A DNA stretch of 64,000 nt from Bifidobacterium erythrocebi. GTDB taxonomy: Bacteria > Actinomycetota > Actinomycetes > Actinomycetales > Bifidobacteriaceae. Under the pieces are notes generated by a model. The model searched no databases. It had not been told where the DNA came from and was given only the letters and a program-made list of their open reading frames with translations. Shown piece by piece: positions 29,129-37,496 of this stretch. The translations under genes were made by a program, and so were the position numbers. The stretch spans positions 124,001-188,000 of the forward strand of contig NZ_JAAIIF010000009.1 in the NCBI RefSeq assembly GCF_012932675.1, read 5' to 3'. Position 1 is the first letter of the stretch. Each line of letters opens with the position of its first letter.

Positions 29129-29292
29129 CCTTGTCCGTTCCGTCTCACACCTTAGCAGTCATAATCACGAAGGTCAGGAACAGGTCAAGTCAGGTCAGTT
29201 CCCAGGCAAAAAGCATTCCAACAGACCATGGATTCTTACGCTTGCAACCGATATCGCACCATCGGAAACAAATAATGAAGGAAGAAAATCTG

Positions 29293-29928
29293 ATGTCCAA
29301 ATCATTTCGAATGTTGCTGGCCACTGGTCTTGCGGTTTCATTACTGACGCTGAATGCCTGCTCACCAAACCTGAACAGCAGCCATTCAAAAGCGCAATCC
29401 TCGTCAGGTACCGACACCTCCCAATCAACCGCATCCTATGAGACGCAATTGCGTCAGGCACTGCAATCCGCCACCAGCGATTTCGAAAAGCAGGTGCTCA
29501 CCAAAGCAATCAAAGCCGGGAAAATCAGCGAATCCGATTACCGTGAGGCCAACGAAAAATACCAACAGTGCATGATTTCCAAAGGAGATCAGATAACGTT
29601 CAGCACGGATCAATCCACAGGCCTGATGCAGGAAAGCATGGATGTTGACGGTCAGGATTACGACTCCGATAAGGTGAATTCCGACAGCATCGCATGCGCG
29701 AAGGGAACGAATCTGCTTATTCGCGATCTATACGAACGCATGACCACCAATCCCTCGAATGCCGATGACATCGAACTGATTGTGAGCTGCCTGAAACGTA
29801 AAAAACTGGTTCCGAACTCGTTTACCAAGCAGGATTACCTGAACGAATCCTCCAAAACGGATGGCAGCTCGAAGCTGGACACCGATTCCGAACCATTTTC
29901 CCAATGTCTGGCAAATCCGAATAAGTGA
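29293..29928 (+). CDS. Secreted lipoprotein of the exporter operon
   Basis: About 211 residues. A signal peptide (MSKSFRMLLATGLAVSLLTL) ends in a lipobox LNAC, so the mature protein is probably lipid-anchored from that Cys. The mature part has a Ser/Thr-rich linker followed by a helical domain with two Cys residues (YQQCM, SIACAK) and two more near the C-terminus, which may form disulfides. No known domain is recognised. The ATG at 29293 is chosen for the AAGGAAG site 8-9 bases upstream. First gene of an operon with the adaptor, ATPase and permease; perhaps a ligand sensor or accessory for them (inference). Confidence 0.8.
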   Translation: MSKSFRMLLATGLAVSLLTLNACSPNLNSSHSKAQSSSGTDTSQSTASYETQLRQALQSATSDFEKQVLTKAIKAGKISESDYREANEKYQQCMISKGDQITFSTDQSTGLMQESMDVDGQDYDSDKVNSDSIACAKGTNLLIRDLYERMTTNPSNADDIELIVSCLKRKKLVPNSFTKQDYLNESSKTDGSSKLDTDSEPFSQCLANPNK

Positions 29929-29942
29929 GGACTGATATCACC

Positions 29943-31007
29943 ATGTTTTTGCCACCAGTATTTCACGGCAAAATCCATGGCGCCGGATTCATAGCTTTGT
30001 GTATGGTCGCTTGCCTGTGTTCCGGTGCCGGTCTTGCCATTGGCCTTACCCAATCCAAGACGCCATCATCGCTCAGACCGTCATCGGACAGTGGAAATCT
30101 GCCACTGCAAACCGAGCAATTCGATGACACCCGCACCATATCATTGAATGTCACGGCATCGCATGCGCAGAATATATCTTTCGGCAGAACAGGACAGGTC
30201 ACTTACGCTTCCTGCCCAGACAATGGCGTAATAGTCTCGGGGTCCCATGAATACGATATGGATGGCGCACCGCTGGTGACTCTATATGCTCAAACGCCGC
30301 TATATCGCGACCTTTCTTACGGAGATAAAGGAACCGATGTCAAGGCGCTGCAGGCCGAATTGACACGTTTGGGATATTCCTCATCGCAGTCAGGCACTTT
30401 TGATTGGAGTACGTGGAATGCTTGGAAACAGCTTTACGCGGCTTACGGCGGAACAGCCCAGAATGGGACATTCGATAAGGCACTGGTGATCTGGATTCCT
30501 ACCGAAAGCCTGATTACCACCGGTTGCGCCACCGAGTTGGGATCGTCCGTATCCGATGACGATTCCGCAGCCGCATTCACGACAGCTGAGGGAATACAGT
30601 CAATCAAGGCCACAAATCTGCCGACAGACAGGGTGGCCGGAGAACGCACCGTCGAAATCAACGGCCAGACATATTCCATTGGCGAGGACGGCACAGTGAA
30701 CGATCCACAGGCCCTCACCGCAATGTCCTCTTGGGAAGGATATACGGGGAACCGTAAGGACGGCGAGCAGACCACCGACGTTTCCGTAAGCTACCGTCTG
30801 AAACAACCGATTGACGTCTATTCGATTCCAGCGAAAGCACTTGTCAATCTCAATAAATCGGATGGCTGCATTGTCAGCGCCAGCGGGGCCGCTCTGAAAG
30901 CTCATATCGTCGGCAGTTCATTAGGGCGAACCCTTGTCACGCTGGAAGGCAAAGCACCCGGCAGCATTCAGACGAATCCCGGAAAGTCAACATGTAATGC
31001 GCATTGA
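29943..31007 (+). CDS. Membrane-anchored adaptor with peptidoglycan-binding domain (ABC export adaptor)
   Basis: About 354 residues: one N-terminal membrane helix (AGFIALCMVACLCSGAGLAIGL), then an extracytoplasmic region. It includes a PG_binding_1-like helical domain (YGDKGTDVKALQAELTRLGYS) inserted in a beta-rich membrane-fusion-like chain, and ends with a segment resembling HlyD/MacA-type barrels. Such adaptors pair with MacB-type ABC transporters in actinobacteria and Firmicutes. A GTG start at 29925 overlapping the lipoprotein stop is possible; the ATG at 29943 is used here. The next gene begins inside this one. Export of a peptide or antimicrobial is inferred, not shown. Confidence 0.8.
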   Translation: MFLPPVFHGKIHGAGFIALCMVACLCSGAGLAIGLTQSKTPSSLRPSSDSGNLPLQTEQFDDTRTISLNVTASHAQNISFGRTGQVTYASCPDNGVIVSGSHEYDMDGAPLVTLYAQTPLYRDLSYGDKGTDVKALQAELTRLGYSSSQSGTFDWSTWNAWKQLYAAYGGTAQNGTFDKALVIWIPTESLITTGCATELGSSVSDDDSAAAFTTAEGIQSIKATNLPTDRVAGERTVEINGQTYSIGEDGTVNDPQALTAMSSWEGYTGNRKDGEQTTDVSVSYRLKQPIDVYSIPAKALVNLNKSDGCIVSASGAALKAHIVGSSLGRTLVTLEGKAPGSIQTNPGKSTCNAH

Positions 31008-31599
31008 ACTGAACAACATAGGACATCGATATGTCGACGGCCCGCTACTGTTCCATGGCTTGAGCGTGACGCTTCTCCCCAACCATGTCTATGCGCTTAC
31101 CGGCCCAAGCGGATCCGGTAAATCCACGCTGCTCGGCATTATCGCCGGTTGGATACGGCCGTCAAATGGCGAAGTATCGAAGCAAAACGTGGATTCCATG
31201 CGTTGGGTGTTTCAGAATCCTCATGGCATCGCGCAAAGAACGGTACTCGATCATGTCTCCCTTCCTTTGCTCGCCAAAGGGTTGACACGGAAACAGGCAG
31301 AGTATGAGGCTGTTCCCGCTTTGAAGCGGTTCGGTTTGAATCATGTGGCCGATCACCGGTTCTCCGATCTTTCCGGAGGAGAGGCGCAACGGCTCATGCT
31401 CGCGCGCGCGTTCGTGGCACATCCCTCGCTCATGTTGGTCGACGAGCCCACCGCCCAGCTTGACATGCATACAGCGGCCACAATCAGTGATGCATTGACT
31501 CGAATCGCACAATCCGACACCATCGTCGTCGTTTCTACCCATGACCCCCGAACACGCGACGCATGCACCGATGTCATTGACCTGAAGGATTTCCAATGA
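30997..31599 (+). CDS. ABC transporter ATP-binding protein (MacB/LolD type)
   Basis: 200 residues, a compact single ATPase: Walker A GPSGSGKST (about 37-45), Q-loop FQNP, signature LSGGEAQR, Walker B LMLVDEPTAQLD, and H-loop VVVSTHD. The start ATG at 30997 overlaps the end of the adaptor gene by 11 bases, and the stop overlaps the permease start (ATGA). Tight overlaps show one translation unit. The sequence class fits the MacB/LolD/FtsE family that powers lipoprotein or peptide movement rather than bulk solute import. Confidence 0.92.
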   Translation: MRIELNNIGHRYVDGPLLFHGLSVTLLPNHVYALTGPSGSGKSTLLGIIAGWIRPSNGEVSKQNVDSMRWVFQNPHGIAQRTVLDHVSLPLLAKGLTRKQAEYEAVPALKRFGLNHVADHRFSDLSGGEAQRLMLARAFVAHPSLMLVDEPTAQLDMHTAATISDALTRIAQSDTIVVVSTHDPRTRDACTDVIDLKDFQ

Positions 31600-32678
31600 G
31601 ACTATTCTCCATCTGCTCCGAAGCCTGGCGCAGTATATCCAGCGGGTCATCCCGCTGTGTTCTCGCGATACTATCCATCACCATTCTCGTTACCGGATCT
31701 TCGCTCTTTGAAATATCGACATCCTCAAGCATTCTTCGACAAGCCCGACAATACCGTAACGCCGGCGGCAACATCATGGTGCTCAATGCCACTGGCGGAG
31801 TGGATGGGCAGGCTTGTGAACGGCTGTCCAAACTCAATGGCGTACAGGCCTCCGGAGCGATCAGGGAGAGCGATCAGTTGACGGCATCGGCGTTGCCCGA
31901 CACCAAAATCCCAAGCTATGCCGTCACACCAGGCTTTGCCCGCGTATTACACGCAACGCAGAACGACAAAGTCCAAGGCATATTCGTTTCCAAGGAACTG
32001 GCCAAGACCTTCGGACTGCATGAGGGAGACAATCTCGCATTACGCGATGGTAGCCAGACCCGCATCCGAGGAATCTACAGATACCCCGATGATGGAAGAA
32101 CCCCCGGATACTCGTATGCGGTTCTTTCCTCCACGCCTTCAGCCGGAACTTTTGACGCTTGCTGGGTCAGTATCTGGCCACAAACAAGCCAAACGGAAGA
32201 TATGATCTGGTCTGCACTCACCCCAGCGGCCAAATCAGACAAGGACAACTCAATCACTTTGGGACAGCTCAACTCATCACTAGGAAGCTCCTTCGACGGA
32301 CAGGCCATGTATCGGCATCGTTCCACGGCTTTCCTGCCCATTGCGGTTGCATGTGCGGGAGCGATCCTAGGATACGCATTAGTTCATGTCAGACGTTTGG
32401 AAATCGCATCCGCGTTGCACTGCGGAGTATCGAAACCGGCATTGATGCTGCAAATATGCATCGAGTCGCTGATCATCATCAGCGTTTCTTCAGCGATTTC
32501 CGTGCCCATATCCTATCTGATGGCCACGGAATACGTCGGCAAAACTGACAGACTGCAAGTATTATTCAACGCTTCACTCCCAATACTCACCGCATATTCA
32601 GCATATGTGTTAGGCACCCTAGGATGCGTTCTCGCAATAAAGGAAAAACACCTGTTCGCTTATTTCAAAGAACGCTAG
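31596..32678 (+). CDS. FtsX-like ABC transporter permease
   Basis: 360 residues. One membrane helix near the N-terminus (CVLAILSITILVTGSSLFEI), a large extracytoplasmic MacB-PCD-like domain of about 200 residues, and three C-terminal helices (FLPIAVACAGAILGYALV, LMLQICIESLIIISVSSAISVPIS, ILTAYSAYVLGTLGCVLAI). This is the FtsX/MacB layout. It overlaps the ATPase gene by 4 bases. With the divergent two-component system it forms a self-contained sensing/export module. It is last in the operon; no clear terminator follows. Confidence 0.88.
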   Translation: MRLFSICSEAWRSISSGSSRCVLAILSITILVTGSSLFEISTSSSILRQARQYRNAGGNIMVLNATGGVDGQACERLSKLNGVQASGAIRESDQLTASALPDTKIPSYAVTPGFARVLHATQNDKVQGIFVSKELAKTFGLHEGDNLALRDGSQTRIRGIYRYPDDGRTPGYSYAVLSSTPSAGTFDACWVSIWPQTSQTEDMIWSALTPAAKSDKDNSITLGQLNSSLGSSFDGQAMYRHRSTAFLPIAVACAGAILGYALVHVRRLEIASALHCGVSKPALMLQICIESLIIISVSSAISVPISYLMATEYVGKTDRLQVLFNASLPILTAYSAYVLGTLGCVLAIKEKHLFAYFKER

Positions 32679-32738
32679 CAATGTTCTAAGTGGCGTCTTT
32701 CTCTTGTGCCTCTGCTCTTTGGCAAAAATACAATTCCA

Positions 32739-32790
32739 TTTTATGCTTACGAGTATAATACTCATGAGTATTATACTCGTAAGCATAAAA
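32739..32790. repeat. Perfect 52-bp palindrome upstream of the ATPase-nuclease gene
   Basis: Uninterrupted palindrome, 26 bp per arm with no loop, centred between 32764 and 32765. Outer 12-bp arms TTTTATGCTTAC / GTAAGCATAAAA enclose two 13-bp near-palindromes, GAGTATAATACTC and GAGTATTATACTC, separated by AT. Thus four GAGTAT half-sites alternate in direction, and TATAAT-like hexamers occur on both strands. Just outside, TGCCTCTGCT (32708) and GCAGAGAGGCA (32793) extend the symmetry imperfectly. It ends 16 bases before the ATG of the next gene, so it is well placed as an operator/promoter or a structured 5' leader. Confidence 0.9.
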
Positions 32791-32806
32791 CAGCAGAGAG
32801 GCAGCC

Positions 32807-34228
32807 ATGTTCGTTGGAAGACTCAAGGAGCTCGAAGTACTCAACACCATGTGGGAACAGACCACGTTTCAGATGATGGTGCTACTCGGCCGCAGGCGTG
32901 TGGGCAAAACCGCCTTGTTGGACGAATTCTCAAAAGACAAGAACACGCTGTACTTCACCGCACGTCAGCAAACCACGCAGAACAATCTGCGCGATTTCTC
33001 ACGCGTCATCCAACGATTCTTCCATCTGCCAGAAGGTATGTTCACCTTCGGCACATGGCAGGACGCATTCGATTTCATCATCGAACAAGTCAAGAACCGG
33101 ACGGAACGTTTTCTCCTGGTATTTGATGAATTCCCCTACGCGGCCATGGCCGACCCCTCGTTGCCATCCGTGTTGCAAGTCGCCATAGACCATGGCTTCG
33201 CGGACACGAACACCATGATGGCGCTGTGCGGCAGCAACGAAGGATTCATGGAAAGCGAAGTACTGGGCTACAAAAGCCCCCTATACGGGCGCAGAACAGG
33301 ACAGCTGCGACTCAAGCCCTTCGACGTGTTCGACACCGCGAAAATGCTCGACTTCGCAGGGGTGGAGGATGTCATCAAGTATTACGCCACGTTCGGTGGC
33401 ACCCCATACTACCTGCAGCAGATACGGCCAGACCTGTCTTATGAGCAGAATGTAATCAATCTTCTGTTCTCTCCCAACGGTCTGCTCTATGAGGAGCCGC
33501 TTATGCTGCTGCGGCAGGAATTGCGCGATCCGACGGTTTACAACTCGGTGATGGACGCGATAGGCAGCGGCACGACAAGGCAGAATAAGATCGCCGACCA
33601 AGCCGGCATACAACCGGTCACGAACCTCAGCAAGTACCTTCGCGTGCTTGAGGACCTGGGATTGGCCGAACGCGAAGTCCCCTTCGGAGAGGACCCCTCC
33701 CGTTCAAGAAAAGGACTATGGAAACCCGCCGACCCATTCTTCGCGTTCTGGTACCGTTTCGTCAGCCCCAATATCGTGAACGTGGAAAACGGCCAAGGTG
33801 AGTTGACCGCCCAACATATGGTATTCGGCCCGGCGCTCGACACGTATGTCGGGCAGCAGTTCGAAAGCGTCTGCATGCAGTGGCTCTGGCACGTCAACGG
33901 CAGCGATCAGCTTCCATTTGTCGCCTTGCGATTCGGGAAATGGTGGGGCGGAAATCCCACAACCAAGCAGCAGACCGATATCGACGTAATCGCGGCGAAC
34001 GAAACCGAAAAACGCATCCTGCTTGGCGAATGCAAGTGGAAGAACGATCTGAACGTCGCGGACACCATCGCCACACTTCGTTCCCGCGCAGACCTCATAC
34101 CCGGATATTCCGAACGGCATTACGCATTGTTCGTCAAGACGGATGAGCTGGCATCAGCCGCACGCGAGCGCCATGAGCCCGATCTGACCGTCGTTTCCGC
34201 GAACAGCATGTTCGAGAATGCACGATGA
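32807..34228 (+). CDS. AAA ATPase fused to a PD-(D/E)XK-like DUF234 nuclease domain
   Basis: 473 residues. N-terminal P-loop ATPase of the archaeal ATPase/STAND-related type: [12 protein letters not shown] box, Walker A GRRRVGKT (28-35), Walker B LLVFDEFP (103-110). A winged-helix segment follows (about 255-290, [26 protein letters not shown]). The C-terminal DUF234-type domain shows a PD-(D/E)XK-like signature: Asp391/Asp393 (TDIDVI) and Glu408-x-Lys410 (GECKWK). Such proteins are widespread and uncharacterised; a DNA-related defence or maintenance role is a hypothesis. AGAGAGG precedes the ATG. It stands alone, flanked by a 52-bp palindrome and a 470-base repeat tract. Confidence 0.88.
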   Translation: MFVGRLKELEVLNTMWEQTTFQMMVLLGRRRVGKTALLDEFSKDKNTLYFTARQQTTQNNLRDFSRVIQRFFHLPEGMFTFGTWQDAFDFIIEQVKNRTERFLLVFDEFPYAAMADPSLPSVLQVAIDHGFADTNTMMALCGSNEGFMESEVLGYKSPLYGRRTGQLRLKPFDVFDTAKMLDFAGVEDVIKYYATFGGTPYYLQQIRPDLSYEQNVINLLFSPNGLLYEEPLMLLRQELRDPTVYNSVMDAIGSGTTRQNKIADQAGIQPVTNLSKYLRVLEDLGLAEREVPFGEDPSRSRKGLWKPADPFFAFWYRFVSPNIVNVENGQGELTAQHMVFGPALDTYVGQQFESVCMQWLWHVNGSDQLPFVALRFGKWWGGNPTTKQQTDIDVIAANETEKRILLGECKWKNDLNVADTIATLRSRADLIPGYSERHYALFVKTDELASAARERHEPDLTVVSANSMFENAR

Positions 34229-34275
34229 TCGGGCGTCTTCATCAGGATGCCTGCACAACCACCTCGACGTGAACC

Positions 34276-34294
34276 ATCTCGCTTACGTGTGGCA
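34276..34294 (-). repeat. 19-base repeat copy 1 (inverted)
   Basis: Reverse complement of TGCCACACGTAAGCGAGAT, exact; 48 bases after the ATPase-nuclease stop. Confidence 0.85.
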
Positions 34295-34364
34295 CCTCTC
34301 CCCTGATATTCCCAAACAGAACGTTGCAATTCCGCGGTTTGTTTCCGTCGTATCGCGCTTCGGG

Positions 34365-34383
34365 TGCCACACGTAAGCGAGAT
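34365..34383 (+). repeat. 19-base repeat copy 2
   Basis: Exact TGCCACACGTAAGCGAGAT. Copies 1 and 2 face each other across 70 bases. Confidence 0.85.
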
Positions 34384-34406
34384 AGCACGCCTGGAACGCG
34401 AAAATC

Positions 34407-34425
34407 TGCCACACGTAAGCGAGAT
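34407..34425 (+). repeat. 19-base repeat copy 3
   Basis: Exact TGCCACACGTAAGCGAGAT, also followed by AGC as in copy 2 (AG then C); 42 bases from copy 2 start to start. Confidence 0.85.
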
Positions 34426-34518
34426 AGCGCCCCGGATAGGACTTATTTGAGCTCACCAGCTAAGGAAAGCAAAAATGCCAATATGAAGCCAACAAACAGC
34501 GGTCAAAACTGCCAAGTG

Positions 34519-34659
34519 GCTTGTTTGTGGCATCCAAAACGCGTTAGCCCGAGTACGAGGCGCATAATTGCAACGCTCATACTCGGGCTAATGCGGAAAA
34601 GGTGCCATAAATAAGCAGACAAGCGAAACCGAACCGTTGAAATCCGCCACAAACAAGCG
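34519..34659. repeat. Degenerate repeat relatives
   Basis: TGCCACAAACAAGC on the minus strand (34519-34532), GTGCCATAAATAAGC (34602-34616) and GCCACAAACAAGCG (34646-34659) share the TGCCA-N5-AAGC core with the 19-base repeat. Confidence 0.55.
34546..34591. other. Hairpin inside the repeat tract
   Basis: 12-bp stem TTAGCCCGAGTA / TACTCGGGCTAA encloses 22 bases, with further partial pairing (CGAG..GCTC-like). There is no T-run on either strand, so it is not a typical terminator. Confidence 0.55.
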
Positions 34660-34699
34660 TATTAGTACGCTGTTCCTCTCTTAGCGGCGGCAACGCCCA

Positions 34700-35353
34700 C
34701 TAGTTGCTCGCAAGCTGAACCTTGACCTTGTATCCATCCGTTTTGGCGATCTGCGAATACGCCTTCTCCACAATCTGCTTGGCCTGCTTGTCTGCCTCCT
34801 GCAGGAGCTTACTCTTGGATGCCTTGTCAGCCGCCGACTTCTTGGCATGCTTCAACGCTTCGGCAGTATCCGTTACCTCATTGCCATTGAACAACGAGCT
34901 CTCCGAGTCAAAGAAGCGCAGCGAGTCAGGATCCACCGACACGGATTGCAGGTCCGCCTTGGGCAAGGTAATCGAAATTATACGATTCGTGTCATCCACC
35001 GCGATTTTCGCCTTAGCCAGATCGACACCGGCACGAATCTCATAGCTGTAGAACATCGTGAACTTCTTCTTGTTCACATGGGCGATGTTTCCTTCGGAGA
35101 ATTCCTCAAAACCATAGTCGTTCTCCTTGGCGGTGGTCAGATCCTGCATTGTCTGCAGCTGACGGGAGACGATGGTGGTGGTGATTTCCGGCTCGGCTTT
35201 CTTCGGATTGAAAATCCCGTCTACCTTACGGTATCCAGCAATCACGATTCCTATAAACACCGCAACGGCAACGACGATTGCAATCGCCTTCGTCTTGGCG
35301 CTCATGCCTCCCATTGAATTCCTCATAGAACTCTTTCTGGAACTCCTAGGCAT
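34700..35353 (-). CDS. DUF4230 membrane-anchored protein
   Basis: 217 residues. A short basic N-terminus, one membrane helix (TKAIAIVVAVAVFIGIVIAGY, about 21-41), then an extracytoplasmic DUF4230 domain (ITTTIVSRQLQTMQDLTTAKENDYGF ... FYSYEIRAGVDLAKAKIAVD ... ISITLPKADLQSVSVDPDSLRFFD). The family is widespread and of unknown function. A GAGGGAAAGAG ribosome site precedes the ATG. It is the last gene of a minus-strand run of five to seven genes reaching back to 39731; the 120-base gap before it could carry its own promoter. Confidence 0.85.
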   Translation of the reverse strand: MPRSSRKSSMRNSMGGMSAKTKAIAIVVAVAVFIGIVIAGYRKVDGIFNPKKAEPEITTTIVSRQLQTMQDLTTAKENDYGFEEFSEGNIAHVNKKKFTMFYSYEIRAGVDLAKAKIAVDDTNRIISITLPKADLQSVSVDPDSLRFFDSESSLFNGNEVTDTAEALKHAKKSAADKASKSKLLQEADKQAKQIVEKAYSQIAKTDGYKVKVQLASN

Positions 35354-35473
35354 AATCTTCTCTTTCCCTCGATATTCCCTATGTTGGCATGGAAATACTA
35401 GCAGATTGTTGGTTGGTACAAGCCCAATAACTTGATTTCATATCAACCGACACATCGGCAAAGCGAAGCATTT

Positions 35474-36268
35474 CTATTTTGCAACTTCATAGCCGCTGAC
35501 AGACACCTTGACCTGTGCGGCATTCACATCGCTACCGGCCTCGAACCGGACCTTCTCGCCCGCTGCCCATGAGCTGGTGCTGGCATAGGCCTCTTCCACT
35601 TTCACGCCATCGGCATCATAGAGCGCCAGCAGCAGCGAGACATTGCTGAAATTGATCTTGCTGGTGTTCTCGATGACTGCGGAATACGTATAGTAGCCGA
35701 CATATTCCGCTTCCGTCTTATCGAATTTAGCCGAAGCGATCAGGCTATTGATTGTCTGATCCGTTTCGTTCTTCTCCTGGACGGAATTGCCGTTGCGAAC
35801 CAGATCGTCAAGAGTGTCCTGATATTTCGAATCGACTTTAAGCCCGTACTTATCCACGAATGTCTTCAAAATCGTAGATCGCTTGTCATATGCTTTGCTC
35901 CGCGCCTCAGCAGATCCGGCACTGGTGCTTGAATATTTCTTAACCACAGCCAACTGATCATCCAATGAATTCAAATAGGCAATAACCTGCTCTTGGAGCT
36001 TCGAATCCTTGAACTGGCGCGCCTTCAACGGCTTATCATTATCGATCTCAGTCTGAATGATCTGCTGGAAATACTTTGATTCGCTCGTATCCTTGCCCTG
36101 ACCTTTAAGCTTGTCAATCAGAGCCGAACGCTTATTGAATCCATCCGCAATAATGGACATCGCCTCGTCATCGGCATAATCCGGCCCTTCGTTCTTTTTC
36201 TCGCCACAGGCGGATACGCCGGCGATCAAGACAATGCTCAATATCGCGGTAAAAATCTTCTTCATCAT
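35474..36268 (-). CDS. Lipoprotein with C-terminal FxLYD-like domain
   Basis: 264 residues. Signal peptide MMKKIFTAILSIVLIAG with lipobox VSAC, so lipid-anchored. A helical central part (about 30-180, many Lys/Asp) precedes a beta-rich C-terminal domain in which YYTYSAVIENTSKINFSNVSLLLALYDADG resembles FxLYD/DUF-type beta sandwiches found in Gram-positive surface lipoproteins. The ATG pair (MM) follows an AGGAGA site lying in the 9-base gap after the SPFH gene. No enzymatic motif is seen; function unknown, probably part of the neighbouring envelope module. Confidence 0.82.
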   Translation of the reverse strand: MMKKIFTAILSIVLIAGVSACGEKKNEGPDYADDEAMSIIADGFNKRSALIDKLKGQGKDTSESKYFQQIIQTEIDNDKPLKARQFKDSKLQEQVIAYLNSLDDQLAVVKKYSSTSAGSAEARSKAYDKRSTILKTFVDKYGLKVDSKYQDTLDDLVRNGNSVQEKNETDQTINSLIASAKFDKTEAEYVGYYTYSAVIENTSKINFSNVSLLLALYDADGVKVEEAYASTSSWAAGEKVRFEAGSDVNAAQVKVSVSGYEVAK

Positions 36269-36277
36269 TTTTTCTCC

Positions 36278-37447
36278 TTACAACCCGAGAATCTGCTTCT
36301 TTTTGGAATCGAACTCGTCCTGGGTCAGCACCCCGGCATCAAGCAGCTCCTTAAGCTTCTTGACCGCATCCAGCTGCTCGCTAACCGACATGGACGACAC
36401 CGACGCGACCGCCGGATGCTGAGTCGCAGGCCGCTCCGCAACCGCAGCATTGGACTGCGCGCCGGTCACGGGATTCACACCCTGCGCAAAAGCCGCGCCG
36501 AACATCATCGCACCTGCATCACCAAAGCCATGCTCTTCCACACCGTGTGCGATCTTCTGTTGCGCCGCCACATTCGACGCATGCTGCGACACATCCTCAT
36601 ACGCCTTCAAATCCATCTTGTTGGCGGAGAACTTCTGCACAAGCTCACGCGAAGCATCCGAAAACTCGATGTTCTCAATACCGATCTTGACGATATTGAA
36701 TCCAAACCGGGCCGGCCACGTACCCGCATTCTGTCTGTCGTTCGCAACCTTGATCGCAATATCGTTCGCCTGAGCCGGCAACTGCGAAATCCTATACTGC
36801 GTCGACAACGCATTCAACGCCACCGTAAACGACTGCAGGAACTCCGACAGAATCTGCGAGCGCGCCCGCTGATCATCAAACGAATAATACGCGACATTCG
36901 CCGGAACGAAATTACGAATGAATCGCACCGGGTCGCCAATCTGAATACTGAACGAACCATACGCGAAAATCTCAAGATCCGTCCCATAGAACAGGTCGTT
37001 ATACATGAGCGGACCACGCGTACCGAACTTGATGTCACGAATCTCACGCAGATTCACAAACGCGATCTGCTTGTAATCGGACGTGATGCCGCCGTAGCCA
37101 ATGCGTTCGCCAATCTGCTTGAAAATCGATTTCTTTACTCCGTCGCCGTTGAAGATGCTGTCCTGCCCGTCATGATATTCATAACCGCCCGGCTGGGAAA
37201 TGATGTTCTCTATGCCGGACTGATTGAAGATGAATGCCGCTGTGTTCTCCGGCACATAGATCTTCGACCCGTTGGTGATGACACCCTCCGAGCCACGACC
37301 ATTGGAGCCGCGGCCATTGTCCTCATCTCTTAAGACGCCGGGCACGACAGCGGAATGCTCATCAAAGCGACTCGCAGTGACGACGTCTTTCCATTGGTCG
37401 GCCAGAGTTCCGCCTATAGCTCCTCCGATTGCACGTAACATGCCCAT
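36278..37447 (-). CDS. SPFH-domain protein with C-terminal SHOCT motif (YdjI-like)
   Basis: 389 residues. An SPFH/Band-7 domain of the virion-core-protein/YdjI type (opening LADQWKDVV; PENTAAFIFNQSGIENI; FGTRGPLMYNDLFYG; ELVQKFSANKMDLKAY), a low-complexity hinge, and a C-terminal SHOCT motif (LKELLDAGVLTQDEFDSKKKQIL). In Bacillus, YdjI works with PspA-like YdjF, YdjG (zinc ribbon) and YdjH at stressed membranes. The neighbouring zinc-ribbon gene strengthens the parallel. GAGGAAA precedes the ATG. No N-terminal membrane anchor is obvious, so membrane contact may be through partners. Confidence 0.88.
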   Translation of the reverse strand: MGMLRAIGGAIGGTLADQWKDVVTASRFDEHSAVVPGVLRDEDNGRGSNGRGSEGVITNGSKIYVPENTAAFIFNQSGIENIISQPGGYEYHDGQDSIFNGDGVKKSIFKQIGERIGYGGITSDYKQIAFVNLREIRDIKFGTRGPLMYNDLFYGTDLEIFAYGSFSIQIGDPVRFIRNFVPANVAYYSFDDQRARSQILSEFLQSFTVALNALSTQYRISQLPAQANDIAIKVANDRQNAGTWPARFGFNIVKIGIENIEFSDASRELVQKFSANKMDLKAYEDVSQHASNVAAQQKIAHGVEEHGFGDAGAMMFGAAFAQGVNPVTGAQSNAAVAERPATQHPAVASVSSMSVSEQLDAVKKLKELLDAGVLTQDEFDSKKKQILGL

Positions 37448-37496
37448 GTCTATTTCCTCGTTTTCCTGTTCCTGTCTGGCCTGTTACCTGTTTCCG

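Larger units (their letters stand above)
34229..34699. other. Non-coding repeat tract downstream of the ATPase-nuclease gene
   Basis: 471 bases without a credible gene. It holds three 19-base copies of TGCCACACGTAAGCGAGAT (one inverted), several degenerate relatives, and a long hairpin, each listed separately. Short open frames across it have no ribosome sites and read ATRKRD wherever the repeat occurs, so they are judged non-coding. Confidence 0.7.

Noticed and set aside
34276-34425. Possible CRISPR array
   Set aside because: Only three copies, one inverted, unequal spacing, and no cas genes.
34324-34614. 96-codon plus frame over the repeat tract
   Set aside because: No ribosome site; its repeated ATRKRD peptide is just the DNA repeat translated.
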